Assembly: GCA_019059635.1 (NCBI GenBank)
Contig: JAGVRJ010000006.1
Span: forward strand, 1,550,001 to 1,614,000
Direction: 5' to 3'
Origin: Proales similis
Lineage: Eukaryota; Rotifera; Eurotatoria; Ploima; Proalidae
Length of the DNA: 64,000 nt
The notes under the pieces were generated by a model, which was not told where the DNA came from, searched no databases, and was given only the letters and a program-made list of their open reading frames with translations. Position numbers and translations under genes: made by a program. Every line of letters starts with the position of its first letter. The stretch's first letter is position 1. Positions 1-11,703 of this stretch are shown here, in pieces.

Positions 1-1056
1 GTCGCGCTCCAGCTTGTCGCTGCCAAACGCCAGCCGTCCGAATCGGTCGTAGATGGCCAATATTTGCTTTGAATGCAAACGCACAGTCACTTGGCCGAAG
101 ATGTCCGACTTGTTGAGCATCTCGCGCGTAACTATGTTTTTGACCACAGGCGGCTCGATCGATTCGATCCACTTCCATCTGAACGTCTTGAATTTCATAT
201 TGAGCCACATTTTCTGCCACAATTCATCGTCAAACTTGTTTCAAATGGTCTGCGCAAAAGCCACAACTCACCGAATAGGCGTGTTCGGTGACAAACTCCA
301 AAAGCTTTTCGTTATCACGCCTTTTCGGATTTTTTTTGTTTAATTTCAGCGGCGAAAAGTCGAGCATTGAATTTGGAAGCATTACTGAGCAAGCGCGTCG
401 TGGGCGTCTCGGTAGATCTGTTGGGCCTGTTCAGCGAACGAACTCTCCTCAAATGACTGCTCGTAGCGTCGGATCACGCGGCTGTGTCTCAATTTCTTGC
501 TCGCCAACTTGGTCACCGATTCGATCGTTTCTTTGGCGAACTAAACGCCAACCGATTGAGTTTAATGTTCATCCTTGGATGCGAATGGCGGCAACTTTAC
601 CTTTGTGGAGAACACTGACGATTTGCCCTCTCCTTCGCGCGGCACGTACGGATCGAATATTTCGCCTTGAGTTGTGAGAGACGCGTGAATGCGTGAAAGA
701 GTCTCATTTGAATTTAACTCACTTGAGGTGGTAAAATTGATCGGCTTATATTCAAAATTGACGGGCGGTTGAATTCCTTCTTTTACCATTCGAGCTCTTC
801 TCTCCTCGCGTGTCTCGTTCTCTGGCATTATCGGCTCGCGAAGCTTCTCGTACTCAGGCAACGTCGGCTTTTAAGTAAATGCTAGATGCCAAAATCTACT
901 TTGGACGTGAAAAGCAAATTGAGAACCAACTTTGATGACTTTGGCTTTTCTCAGCGATTTGAACTTGGGATTCCAGTGAGTGGCGAGCGCCCTCCAGCTC
1001 GCAGAGTTAAATGTGCTCGGCCCTAGAAGAGCCCTTTTGCTCACCAGCTGGGCCAT
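1..1056 (-). CDS. MRPL45: Mitochondrial large-subunit ribosomal protein mL45 (3' end cut by window)
   Basis: mL45 is a Tim44-like protein of the mitochondrial large ribosomal subunit that lies near the exit tunnel and helps anchor the ribosome to the inner membrane. Five exons are visible: 931-1056, 601-867, 386-540, 272-321 and 1-234. The joined frame is open and phases agree. The N-terminus is basic and hydroxylated with no acidic residues, like a mitochondrial presequence. Family landmarks are FDPYVPREG, EFVTEHAY, FKTFRWKWIESIEPP and FGQVTVRLHSKQILAIYDRF. The C-terminus continues beyond base 1. I chose the ATG at 1056; the upstream frame extends only to a TTG. The intron at 235-271 is just 37 nt. 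The family assignment is secure; the exact junctions are inferred. Confidence 0.93.
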
Positions 1057-1214
1057 TGAAAAGTCTTCTAAAAATAGTTGCCAATCAATCTGCTTTTGTT
1101 TTTCTTGAGGCACACTTTCGCGCAAGATCAATCATGACCTTGACCAGAGAACAGTCCAAGACCAGCAGCCGAGTTTATTTTTTCTGTTAATTGTTTATTT
1201 TTTCTTATCCAACA

Positions 1215-2720
1215 TTAAAATGTTAGCTTCGAGCCTTTTGAGCCGAAACTCTTGAGCTTTTTATTCGACAAACCAGCTCGTTCAGTTTCATACTCGATTC
1301 TGACCGGCTTCTTTGTCTGCTTTTTGGAGCGAGCGCGCACCTGCTTGAGGTCAGAGGCGCGTCGCTTTTTCCCACCTGAGGCATTCTTTTTATTGCTCTC
1401 TTGCCGTTTATTGTCATCATCATCATCTGCCGAGTCATCGTCTCCGAGAACGTCGTCTAGATCGTCGAACTCGTCGGCGCTTTCGTCCACCTCTCCTTCG
1501 TTTTGACTCTCTTCTTCACTGTCGCCTTCGTCGAGGCGTCTATTCAACTCCTCAAGGTCGTCGTCATCTTCGCTCTCATCGAAATCGGCCACAAACTCTC
1601 TGCTCTCTTCGTCGCCATCTTCATCCTGACCAGTTGAACAAGTTGAACTATTTTTGTTCTCATTCATCGAACGCGAAGCTTACCGAAAAATTGTCGATGC
1701 CAATTGCGGCCTTTTCTCTTTGAGTATCTGTCTCGGCCTCTTGTTCAAGTTCGTTCTCACTCAGCTCTTCGTCGTCCATCACTTTGCTGAAAGCGGTCAT
1801 CGGGAAGTTGTAAATTTCGCCGTACTAATTGAGGGGGAAACAAAATCGAGAGAAGATTAAGCAAACTGAAAGCGGAGTGAACAAAGGACGCTGTATCAGA
1901 CCGTCTTTTTGGCCAATCGATCGAGCAGCTCCTTTTCGATCGCTTTGTCTATTTGAGCAGCCACCAGTGCTTTTGCTTCTTTGCGTTGTTCACGTCTTTC
2001 TATCTTTCGCTGCAAAGGAACCAGCTCTTTCCTGCACGCCCAAACAATTTTTCAGTTTTCCTTTTTTTTTCAATCTGACCGCATGCTACTCACCGACTGG
2101 TCAGCGCCAGTTTCCTGACCTTGGCCAAGTACTGCGTGATTTTGGTGAAGCGTTGTTTACATTTGTGCTTGATGTATCTGTTTTAGGATGGCGATTTGAG
2201 AAACAGTTGAGCCTGTGCACTTGAATTGGAGCAGGGCTTACTTTGGCCAGTAGATGAGATTGCGGCTTAGTTGTTCCATGGCCTTTTCGTAGTTTTGGGG
2301 CAACTTGACTTTTTCCCAAAGTTTGCCGGGCGAGTGAGCCCGCTCCGCTGTTTTCATGTACAAATAGCAGACGCCTTTAAACTTGAGGGTTAGCTCGCGA
2401 GGCAATGTTGACGAACTCATTCAAACACTGAAACCTTTCTCTTCTCGGACTGTCGCGTATTGACTATTGGCAAGCGGACATGCTGAACGGTTACAAAGAC
2501 CCGTCAGGTTGTATTCGTTGCGGCAGAATTTCTGAGTTTTCGTCCTCAAAACCAAAGAGGTAGCCAATTGGCATCTATTTGAATTGAAAATTGCTGCCTA
2601 CTTGACTTTGTAAGAGCAAAACGAACCGTTTAGGATTCCCCACGTGATCTAATTTTGTTCGAGTTTAGAAGAGTAGAAGAGTGTCCTGAATAGACTGTTA
2701 ATTACGTCGTCCTGCTGCAT
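1215..2720 (-). CDS. MAK16: MAK16, pre-60S ribosome biogenesis factor
   Basis: MAK16 is a nucleolar protein needed for 27S rRNA processing and assembly of the large ribosomal subunit. Eight exons join in phase to about 356 aa: 2706-2720, 2602-2648, 2435-2544, 2242-2374, 2094-2177, 1902-2031, 1684-1824 and 1215-1625. The first coding exon has only five codons. The N-terminal half holds the conserved Cys-rich region ([18 protein letters not shown]), then [20 protein letters not shown]-like NLIYWPK and [23 protein letters not shown] motif follows. The C-terminal third is very acidic (Asp/Glu runs) and ends in a Lys-rich tail, as usual for the family. It is followed on the same strand by mL45, with 158 bp between them. 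Confidence 0.95.
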
Positions 2721-3024
2721 GCTTGACGGTGCCCACAAGCGTTTCCTTTAATCAAATCAACTTACTTGCTCGGCTATTTGGTGAGACGAGAGTACGCGCG
2801 TGCCCGTCCAATCCATGCAGCCGTGTGCATTGAACGGAGTGAGCGCGAAACAATCTTTCATTTGTGGCAGCAGAGCACAACCAAAGAGAGCGAGAGAGAC
2901 GAATCAAACGCCGCGAGCTCAACAACCGTTGGCAAGAGGGTCGAAACGGTAACCAAGCTGCTTTCATATTGTGCTCAACATGACTCGCAGTTTTCTTCTT
3001 TCGGTCGACTAATATCGCGACAAA
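2721..3024. promoter_or_regulatory. Divergent MAK16 / ANKRD45 intergenic region
   Basis: About 300 bp separate the MAK16 start codon (minus) from the ANKRD45-like start codon (plus), so it probably holds both promoters and both 5' UTRs. I see no TATA box and no further coding exon. Confidence 0.4.
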
Positions 3025-4060
3025 ATGTCAGCAGTCGGCAGCGCTCACAAAAAGAAGAGCAAGGGAAGCAAAGATGCGATCGAAAAGTTTAATCCGCCCG
3101 ATCCGGAAAGTTTACATTTGAACGAAAGAATTCTATTCGACTGTGCGCTAAAGAACGACTATGCGAGCGTGTGCGGGGCATTTGATGTCAAAGAGCATCC
3201 GCTGGCGACCTACTCGATTGAAAACAACTTGTTCAATAAGCGCGATGAGTTTGGCCGCAGCATATTTGACTTGGCCGCTCTCCTCGGACACAAGGACTTC
3301 ATACGAACCATATTGGACAGGAGCAGTGACAAGCTAAACGAAAACGTCTTCAATATTCGACAACTGCTTCGAGCCGATCTGGTCGCATACAACTTTATGC
3401 ATCTGGCCTGCATTTGGAATCGCATCGACTTGTGCAAGTTTCTCCTTAACCAATCCCGATACATTCTCGACCCTATGCTGCAACAGGCACCTGATGGCGC
3501 CCCGCCGAGCAAGAATCTGAGTCTAAATCCGAACTTCAAGAGCCTGAGCAGTCTTTTGTTGCGAACACCGGCTGCAAGTGGTGAGACGCCACGCCAGCTC
3601 GCAGTCAGATACAATCATCTGGAGCTGGTCGAACTACTCATTCTGGCAGGTAAGAATCTGTTTGCCTTCAGAAAGGACTAATATTTTCACGCTTATTGTC
3701 TAAGAACTGAGACAGGATATAATTGACCGAGCAACAGAGATGAAGGTGTTGTCGGGCGATAGCGAGCGAAATCAAAACAAGTTATCGAAGGACGATAAGG
3801 CAAGAATAATCGACACTTGAGGCGAACGCTTTTCTCTCTTTTCGTCTAATCAGGCGGTTTCTAAGCAGAAGCGAATAGATAAGATATACGCCGACACGCT
3901 TGACTGGCTTGAGAAGAATCGGGACCAATTGAGCCAAGAAGAACTGGAAGCCAAACGGCTTGACTGTGACAACGAGTTGGCAGCGATTTGGGAGAAAATA
4001 AACAGCGAGGCAAAAACGCCGACCAAGTTGACCTCAGCATCGAGTCGGAAACGGACATGA
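3025..4060 (+). CDS. ANKRD45: Ankyrin-repeat protein, ANKRD45-like
   Basis: Three exons (3025-3649, 3705-3799, 3854-4060) give about 308 aa. The N-terminus is Lys-rich. The centre has ankyrin-type helices: RDEFGRSIFDLAALLGHKDF, then NFMHLACIWNRIDLCKFLL, then ETPRQLAVRYNHLELVELL. The C-terminal 100 residues form a charged helical tail like the Hsp70-C-terminal-like tail of ANKRD45 (WLEKN, then a DNELAAIWEKI-type helix). Mammalian ANKRD45 is a small cytosolic protein linked to cilia and cell division; its function here is inferred from family only. The second intron (3800-3853) has a GC donor (AAG|GCAAG) and an AG acceptor, and this join is needed to keep the frame. Another small ankyrin protein cannot be fully excluded. 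Confidence 0.75.
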
Positions 4061-4525
4061 GTCGACTGCTTGTCTACTTTCCTCTGCCAGTGCACCTCTG
4101 CTCGGGCCCTTTATGTGCTTTGAATATTCTTCCACTCAAACTGCGTGTGTGCTAGCTTGTACAAGCGCGGAGTGGACGCGAATAAAATCTACTCATTGGT
4201 CCATTTCTCTACACTCGTCTGACTTGCTTAACATAATTCGCTTGCCAAGTTCAACATGAAGAAATCATCATCATTATGGCAAGAATGCATCTTGCCCTGG
4301 AAATACAAAATAGAAGAAAAAAAATGAGAGAGGGAGAGAGAGGCAAAAATATGCAAATGAATTTCGAGGTGGGATGAGAGGTGGGCACCAAGGCCACCTA
4401 TTCGCGAGTGCTCACCTGAACGGCATTCATATTCGCTTGATTTCTAAACATTTGAATATAATCGCACAATCCATCGCTATTCGCAGCTAAAATTGAATAA
4501 GAAAACTCAGATTCAGATTGCGAAC
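4061..4525. other. Intergenic: ANKRD45 3' UTR and whirlin-like promoter side
   Basis: A candidate poly(A) signal, AATAAA, lies at about 4180 downstream of the ANKRD45 stop. The remainder is purine-rich around 4315-4385. No further ORF is supported. Confidence 0.5.
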
Positions 4526-6551
4526 ATGTCAAAGACGACGAGTGGCTCTGAAGACCCGGGCGAGATTGAACATGTGCTGAACAAAGACAAGAAGCGGCTG
4601 ACCGAGCACGGCAAGAAACTGTTCAACGCGATCAACTGCCTATTGGACGACCAAGAGCAGCTTGAGCTCACCAGGTCGCTGTTCAAGTATCAGAAGGAGC
4701 ACAATGTGTTCACTTTGGTGCGCTCGTGTCGAGAGCTGTTTGACACGGCCAGAAAGAAGAGTCTTATGCTGTTCATGCGGCCGGTGATTCCGATCAAAGA
4801 TCGCTTCCATTACGACGAATACTACAAGCTGTTTTTTCCCGAAGAGTTTCCGGCCGATGTCAAGTCCATATTCGCCGACCTTATTCCTCACGAGCTCATG
4901 CAGCGCACAATGAAAAAAGTGAGCGAGAAGCAAAAGCAGAGCGCTGAAAAGAGCCAACTTGACGACGAGAGAGTGGCAGTGATTCAGGAGCTGAGGAAGA
5001 CCACCGAGGCTCTTGGACAAGATCTGCAACAGCTGTTGGAAAAGGCCAATTTAAGCTCGGCCACCACTGAAGCTGAAAAGCAAGACAAAGATGGTGCGAC
5101 AGTCGAAGAGGAGTCGGGCAAAATGAGCAAACTGGGCGGCTATCGAATAATCGAGCTGGAGCCTAAAGAAGACGAATCGCTCGGCTTTGACATTTGCATT
5201 GGACCAACCAAGACCTTTATAATGATCTCTTACGTCGAGCCAGGCAGCACAGTGGACAAGTGCGGAATGAAAATTGGCGATGAATTAGTGAGTGTAAATG
5301 ACATTTCATTCAAAATGATCGACGTTGACCAGGCCATTGAGGTGAGTTGTTTGTACGAGCCTCATATCGCCGACTCCTTCTGACTCGTTGATTTGGATCG
5401 CTTCGCACAGATCCTGAGCTCAGAGGCAAAGCTCAAGGTCGTCTTGCAAACGAGCGGCTTCATGCCCGAAACAGGCACAGAAGAGAAGGCAGTCGAGCTT
5501 CGATGGTTCGACCCTTTCGGCTTTTCCTGTCAGCCTCCGTCCGAGTCGACTGGTCCGTTGAAACGCTTCATTCGAAGGGTAAGCAAAGTCCCCTTGATCG
5601 GATCGAGCCGCTTAAATCGAGCAAACAATCGCTAGCTTTGTGTGTGTCCTCAAACGACAGAGAATGATCTGGGATTCACAATTTGCGGCGGATTCGAACA
5701 CTCGCTCGGAGTGTTCGTCTATAATGTTAGCGTCGACTCGGCCGCCCATTTGGCCGGCCTCAAATCAGCCGATCAGATAATCGAAGTGAATGGACAAAGC
5801 TTTGCGCGAATTAAACTCGAAGAGGCTGCGACAGTGCTGAAAAGCGCTCTGAGCAACTATTTGAGCAATCGAATGCCAGTGAAGCTAACTGTGCGCTATT
5901 TGGCTCGTTTGCCCAATTTGAACGTCGCCGACTTTTTCGAGCGTGAGATCAAGCTCAACGAACGGCCAGATCAGAGAAAACAGATTAAGAAATTGCTGCA
6001 AAAAGCTGATCCGATTGAACGTCAGCTCGAACTTCATCTGACTGACTATGCCCAGTTTCGCATCGGTCTGGCCCACTTGGTCTACTTGACACTTGAGCTT
6101 TTCAAAGACGATGCCGAGGTATCTTTTGGACACAGTTTATGCCGATTTCAAGCAAATTTTTAACTTTTTTCTTTTCGCTTCCTTTGCAGGTGCTGTTGAC
6201 CGATGAATTTCAAAGCCGGCTTCGACCAGTCGACCAAGTCAAATTGGAGCACATGTTGGCCAGCGAGAATCTGGACACGTCGTTCAAGCAGAGTCTGCTG
6301 GTAAGCATTTTTGCTCGTCTGAATGGCTAATCATGAAGCAACGCATCAACAAACTTAGGTTCGATCGAGCGAAGTTCTGAACGATTTAAACATAAACTCA
6401 GTCGGAAAAGAGAGCAAATATCTGTGCCGAGTAAGATCAGATAACTATTCAAAGGTATTAAGCAACAAAAATAAGTGCATCAACCAAATAGCATTCTAAT
6501 CTCACATTTCAGCTGAAACGATGCAAAAGCTTAGAAAGTTTAACCTGCTAA
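4526..6551 (+). CDS. WHRN: Whirlin-like scaffold: HHD, PDZ, PDZ, HHD
   Basis: Whirlin-family scaffolds organise stereocilia tips, ciliary and synaptic complexes. Exons are 4526-5341, 5411-5578, 5663-6118, 6190-6300, 6359-6454 (or ending at an earlier strong donor near 6433) and 6513-6551, about 550-560 aa. Order: a helical harmonin-homology domain (about residues 25-115, with ELFDTARKK and RPVIPIKDRFHYDEY); PDZ1 (about 215-290, LGFDICIG carboxylate loop); a linker with the whirlin-like phrase RWFDPFGFSCQPP; PDZ2 (about 330-420, LGFTICGGFEHSLGVFV); and a second helical HHD-like region. Vertebrate whirlin goes on to a proline-rich region and a third PDZ. Neither is seen here before the stop at 6551. 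The ATG at 4526 was chosen because the upstream extension begins at TTG. Harmonin and PDZD7 are alternatives, but the HHD-PDZ-PDZ-HHD order fits whirlin best. Confidence 0.8.
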
Positions 6552-7075
6552 ACTCAATATGCCAGACAATTATTACCGAGTACTTGACTTACGCCACTTA
6601 CATCAACAAGAGCGTCTTCTTTATTCTCAACAATTTTGTTCAATTTTTAAAAATTGTCTCCTTCTGCGCCTTGCTTTTTTTTGAATCGAGTTTTCCTTTT
6701 TGATCACAAGTCTAGATTGAATCGAATAAATAGCAGATAAAATTAAGAGCTCCTAATCTTGAGACAATATCTGCGACTAATTTTTAAGCGAAATGAAGGG
6801 TTTAGCGAAATGAAGTTTATTGCCGTGTTTTATCAAGAGCAAACAGATAACATAGAGCCGATAGACGCGGACAGGGAAAGTTTCTGTTTGATTGTATTGA
6901 GTGATAAGGCAATATTGTGACAATGACATGTTGCGATGCGGACAAATTATGAAGTTCGCCTGACTCATAATGTTTGGCAGCTCTATATAAATACGGACGA
7001 ATAGGAGCGCCGGCTTGTGAATATATTGATTGGATTAAAGGGCCGGGCGCGACTACGACAAGCATTCGAAGAAAA
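6552..7075. other. Intergenic: whirlin-like 3' UTR and RELCH upstream region
   Basis: There is an AATAAA at about 6725 downstream of the whirlin-like stop. No coding exon is visible. The RELCH upstream region begins near 6970. Confidence 0.5.
6982..6992 (+). promoter_or_regulatory. TATA-like element upstream of RELCH
   Basis: TATATAAAT lies about 90 bp before the RELCH start codon at 7076. Spacing suits a TATA box with a 5' UTR of roughly 60 nt, but no transcription start can be read from sequence. Confidence 0.35.
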
Positions 7076-10000
7076 ATGCCGCGCAGTGATGAAACTGCCG
7101 CTGAATCGGGCGGTAGCGAAGAGAAGGCCAAGCTCTCGCTAGACTCGATCGCCTCTGCCCTGCTCAAACAGAATTTTCTTTTGACTGCTCTCGAGTTGCA
7201 CACGGAATTAGCAGAGAGTGGCCGAGAACTGCCACGTCTCCGCGAGTTCTTCTCAAATCCGGCCAATTTCGAACAGGCAAATGGACAGCAGAGCTCGTCT
7301 CTGGCTGGGTTTCCCCTTCACAAAGCCTCCAGCATACAGACGTTCGACTCACTCGACATGACCCGCTACTCAGACGATGCCGATCAAGGCAAGTTTCAAG
7401 AGGACAAGATTGCCGTGCTTGAGTTTGAGCTGCGCAAGGCCAAAGAGACAATAAACCAATTGAGGAACACGCTGACCATAGCGACCGAAGGCAACGAGAC
7501 GGAAAAAGAGCTCGAGTACGAGTCGTTCGACTCGGCTGAGAAAAAAGTTCAACGAGTGAAGAAATCGCGCCGCGAGTCGATCGGCCAGACTGAGCCGGAG
7601 ATGAATGAGCCGACGCCGATGCCATTGCCGCATGAGAAGCATGCGATCAATTTTCTCATAAACGAATATTTACTTGAGAACCAATATAAAATGACGTCGA
7701 TTACATTCGCCGAAGAGAATGAGAGCCAAGATCTGGAAGACTGGGACCTGGTCGGTTTAAACAGGGCCAAGCCGCCCAGTCTGTTTGGTTTGTATCGATT
7801 TCATTTGAACCGTCAAAATCACAAGTCGAGCACGAGCGACGACTGCTTGGCCAAGCCCAAACAAGACCTCATCGACAACGGCACTCAGACAGAATCTATT
7901 CAACAGAGTGAGGTCGACTGCCAAACTTTCACAGTTCACACTCAAGACAGCGAGCAGTGCGTCAACTTGGACAAGGAAATATTCGAGAATCAGCGAACGC
8001 AAATAAACAAGCTGCTTGGCAAAGAGAAGTTGCTGTTGAAGTCGATTGAGAAGCTCGAGCACGAAATCGGCTCGTTGTGTAACGAGCGCGAAGTGAACCT
8101 GAAAAAAATCGACGCATTGTAAGTTAATTCAGCTGGACATGGCCGCTTCAGTCTAACCACATTGTGACCAAAGAACGATTGCAGCGAAAAAAGCGGCCGA
8201 GGCCAAGAAGGAAACATTCGTGGAAGTGAATGCGTTCAGCGCCAGCGAACTGGACAAAAAAGAAACAAATAAACCAGAAGCGGAAAACAAAGGCAATGAA
8301 ATAGGCCGAGAAGAAGAAGAAGAAGGAAAGCCCATTTGCAGTGAAAGGTTCACCAGTTCTCTGTTTCGCACCATTTTTCGCTTTAATTTCACTCTTGCTT
8401 ATCAAATGAAGCCGGAAAATACCAATAGCGTTCAGAAATGTGCTCGATTCGTACCTTACGTTCGAGTTTTCGCCCCCAAATCAAACAATACTGAACGAAG
8501 TAAGTGACAATCGAGCGTTTAGTTAAGGCGAATAATTGTGTTTGATGGCGCATTTTAGATTGCCAATTTGAATGTGAGCTCGGCAAGTGCGGTCGAGCTC
8601 TTGCTAAAACATTTGCCAATAATTGTAAAGAGCATGGAATCGTCCAGCCGGTTACAGTCTCTTCCTCTGGTTCTGATCGCTGCAATTATTGAGCAGAACG
8701 AAAGTGGCGAAGAAAATAAAGAGCGACCGGTGCTCCAGCTCTTGTTCAACTTGATCGAACGACCACAGGTTGAGGAGCGTCGCATGATTCTGGCCGGCTG
8801 CATCCAGTTTAGCAAATATGCTGGCCCAATGTCAATGAACAATTGTCTTTTGCCACTGTGCTGGGAACAGCTCAGCGATGAGCGCGACGAGCGACGAATG
8901 CTCGTCGCCGAGTCTTGCGCCCATTTCGCTCCTCACATTTACAACGAGATTCGCAACAGCCTCATGTTCTCGATCTTGAAACAGATAATCGAACAAGAGA
9001 AGCGGCCGAGTGTGCGCGCCTGTGCTGTCCGAAGTCTATCAGTTCTGATGAGCTACTTGACTGACGAGCACAAGTTCACCCAGTGCATTGAGCTGCTTGA
9101 CATTTGTGTGCGCGATGCTCATTCAGAGGTTATGAACGAGCTGAAACAATTCATGCTGCCCAGTCTCAGCCTGTGGGCGCTGAGTTTGAACAAGTTCACC
9201 AATGTGCTCATGATTCACCTGTTGGACAAAATCGATCAGCACATGAGCGTTAGAAATCGGCCGATTCAGGTGAGCTTTTGAAACTGACAAGCTTCTGTCT
9301 GATCCCTAAATTTGACCCTTTCAAGACTGATGGCGATGAAGGAGGAGCTCGTGAATCGCCGCTTGATGTCTACACTCAAATGCTGAGTCTGAATCTCCAA
9401 TACGTGTTCTCGTTCGTTCTCATTCAATTCAGAGACGAGCATTCAGAAGCAGTTCTAAAGCCAAAGCTGGCACAACTCGAAGCGAATGGTGAACAAAATG
9501 AGCAAGGCGAACGCGAAGAAGAAGCTGGCGTAGAGGAAGAGGACGACGAGGAGTACATGGGAAAGCTCAATTCGTTTTACCACAAACTGCAGAGCAAACT
9601 CGATATTGAGTACAGCTCGTTCAAATTGGACTCGATATTGGACGATCATTTAAAGCTGACCAGACGGTATTTGCACATGATTGAGACCGACGCTTGGCCA
9701 TCGGCTCAGTTGTCCAACGCGTTCGAATGGCTCACCGACAAGTTTCTGGTCCGTCTCATTCAGCTCACCGCTCAGATGGACGCTTCTGATCGTCTATGCG
9801 ACGAGTTTGTGAAAATATTCCGCAACTTTGTTCTTTTGTTCTCGATCGATTTCCAGCTCATCCAGAGCAAAGTGAGTATGATTGCGTCGATTCGCCTCGG
9901 CTCACCTACTCACTGATTCTAAATGATCTGACTCTAAATGATCGATTCTAAACTCAAGGTGGTGGTCATTTTAGAAAAACTCTTGTCCATTCCAAGCAGT

Positions 10001-11677
10001 CAGAATGAAGACGAAGGGCGTGAGATAATCGGTAAGATGCCAAACCCATTCGATCTGGAATTATTCGACTGTTCGACACATAAAAATAGACAAGGCGCTG
10101 AAGAACAAGTACTGTCCACTGATGAAAGTGACCCTTCCCGCATACTTTGTGGGCGTCATGTTCACGATCGTAGAAGCAGATCGAAACGGCTGGCTCAGTC
10201 TAAACACAGAGATTCTAAACAGTTCGGACGAAAAGGACAATTCAATAGGCAGCGAGTCGTCGCCATCAATATTCAAGCGCGAGAAGGTCATCAATTCGTC
10301 GATAGCCAAACACTGTGATCAAAATGAAAAGGCCAAGAGGTCTTTTGAGACGCGTTTGGATCAAATGGCCGCCTATTTGAAGAACCTTTTCTTTGTCATC
10401 TCACTGAACCAGTTGAGCTTAGACCCGGTCGTTGTCATTTATCAACAACTAAAGTAAGCCGAGTATCGAGCACATTTATTAATCGTTCAATTCGCCAACA
10501 AATATCGCTTGAAGAGAGAGAGCCAAGGGCGACGAGTTGGTCACTCAGTTCTTGCTTTCTATTCTTTGGGACGGAATCGTTCACGACTCGCTGTACGTTC
10601 GGTGCAATACGGCCAAGTTGTTTCAAGTAAGTAGATCTATTAATTCGCTTCAATGCGCCTCAGACTTCAACCTTTACCGTTCAAGATTATGGTTCAAAAC
10701 GCCGAAGAGTATTTGTTGTCCACGCGAATATTGCCGGCGCTGATCACACTTGCCAACGATTCAGACAAGTCGGTGCATGAATTCAAATATTTGCTTTTTT
10801 GCGTCAATGGCTAACCAAAGGCTTTAGAATGGTTCGCTGCTCGTCGATATTGCCGCTGGCAAGTGTGATTGAGAACTGCTCGAACCGAGAGATTCTTGAA
10901 CGCGTCTACACTCAGCTTCAGACGTTTCTGAGCGATCCCATCCTCAAGGACGACTATCAGCTGCAAATTGAGCTGCTGAAAGCGTTCAGGCGAATATTCT
11001 CGATGGCGAATCAAAAATTTCGCGAAGAATTCATTCTTCCTTACCTGGCCATCTTGAGCATGCAGATAAAGAACATAATCGTTGAGAACGACAACGAGTT
11101 CAGTCTGCAAACGATGCTCAGTCTTCACCGAAGTATCAAATCAGAGGGCATTTTGGGATCCAACGACGAGTCACATCAGCAGCAACAGCGAGACCTACAG
11201 CGAGCCTGTTTGCTGTTGTTTGACATTTACGAGCGGCTGTGCGTGCAGAGCGATTTAATTTCGCCGCAGTCGGCAAAGGAGTCGCTTTTGCCGGCCCTGA
11301 ACAGTCTGCGGGAAATATTTTCGACTCGAATCAAAAACGCCGCGTCCAATCAGTTCGAGCTCAAGCTCACCGAAATCATTGAAAGCTTCAACGGCCCGAC
11401 AGCGGATCAGCAAACACCAACCGGCAAAGTGCTGAATTCAATGGTATCGAGCAGTGCAGCGGTGGTGAGCGAGCTGATAAGTGGCGGCGCCAACGTTCTC
11501 TCTTCAGCCTCAACCGCATCTATCTCATCAACTCCGACTGGGCCAGCGGGCGCAGTCGGTGGTCCGGACGGATCGGCCTTTAAATCATTTGTGTTCAAAG
11601 GCTTTTCGAATTTCAAGGACACGTCTAAAGATCGCCTCACTAATCTCTTAACCACAAATAAAACCGTACGCAAGTAA
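7076..11677 (+). CDS. RELCH: RELCH (KIAA1468): LisH, coiled coil and HEAT-repeat Rab11-binding protein
   Basis: In mammals RELCH binds Rab11 and OSBP and tethers recycling endosomes to the trans-Golgi for cholesterol transfer. Ten exons join in phase to about 1345 aa: 7076-8118, 8174-8347, 8412-8499, 8559-9269, 9326-9871, 9959-10031, 10090-10453, 10521-10626, 10686-10768 and 10828-11677. A LisH-like segment lies near residues 15-50 and a second LisH near 185-215 (HAINFLINEYLLENQYKMTS), followed by the family phrase EDWDLVGLNRAKPPSL. Coiled coil follows to about residue 350. The C-terminal two thirds are HEAT repeats, with LLFNLIERPQVEERRMILAG, CWEQL, RRMLVAESC and VRCNTAKLFQ matching the vertebrate protein. 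The C-terminus is Ser/Ala/Gly-rich. A low-complexity acidic insert sits near 9480-9560. Confidence 0.95.
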
Positions 11678-11695
11678 AACGAGACGATTGCGGAA

Positions 11696-11703
11696 TGTAA
11701 ATA
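11696..11703 (+). promoter_or_regulatory. Pumilio-type element in the RELCH 3' UTR
   Basis: TGTAAATA lies about 18 nt after the RELCH stop codon. It matches the UGUANAUA consensus of Pumilio-family RNA-binding proteins. A chance match in AT-rich UTR is possible. Confidence 0.3.

Noticed and set aside
1057-1131. N-terminal extension of mL45
   Set aside because: It begins at TTG and is acidic, unlike a mitochondrial presequence. The ATG at 1056 gives a proper one.
4493-4525. N-terminal extension of the whirlin-like ORF
   Set aside because: It begins at TTG; the first ATG is at 4526.
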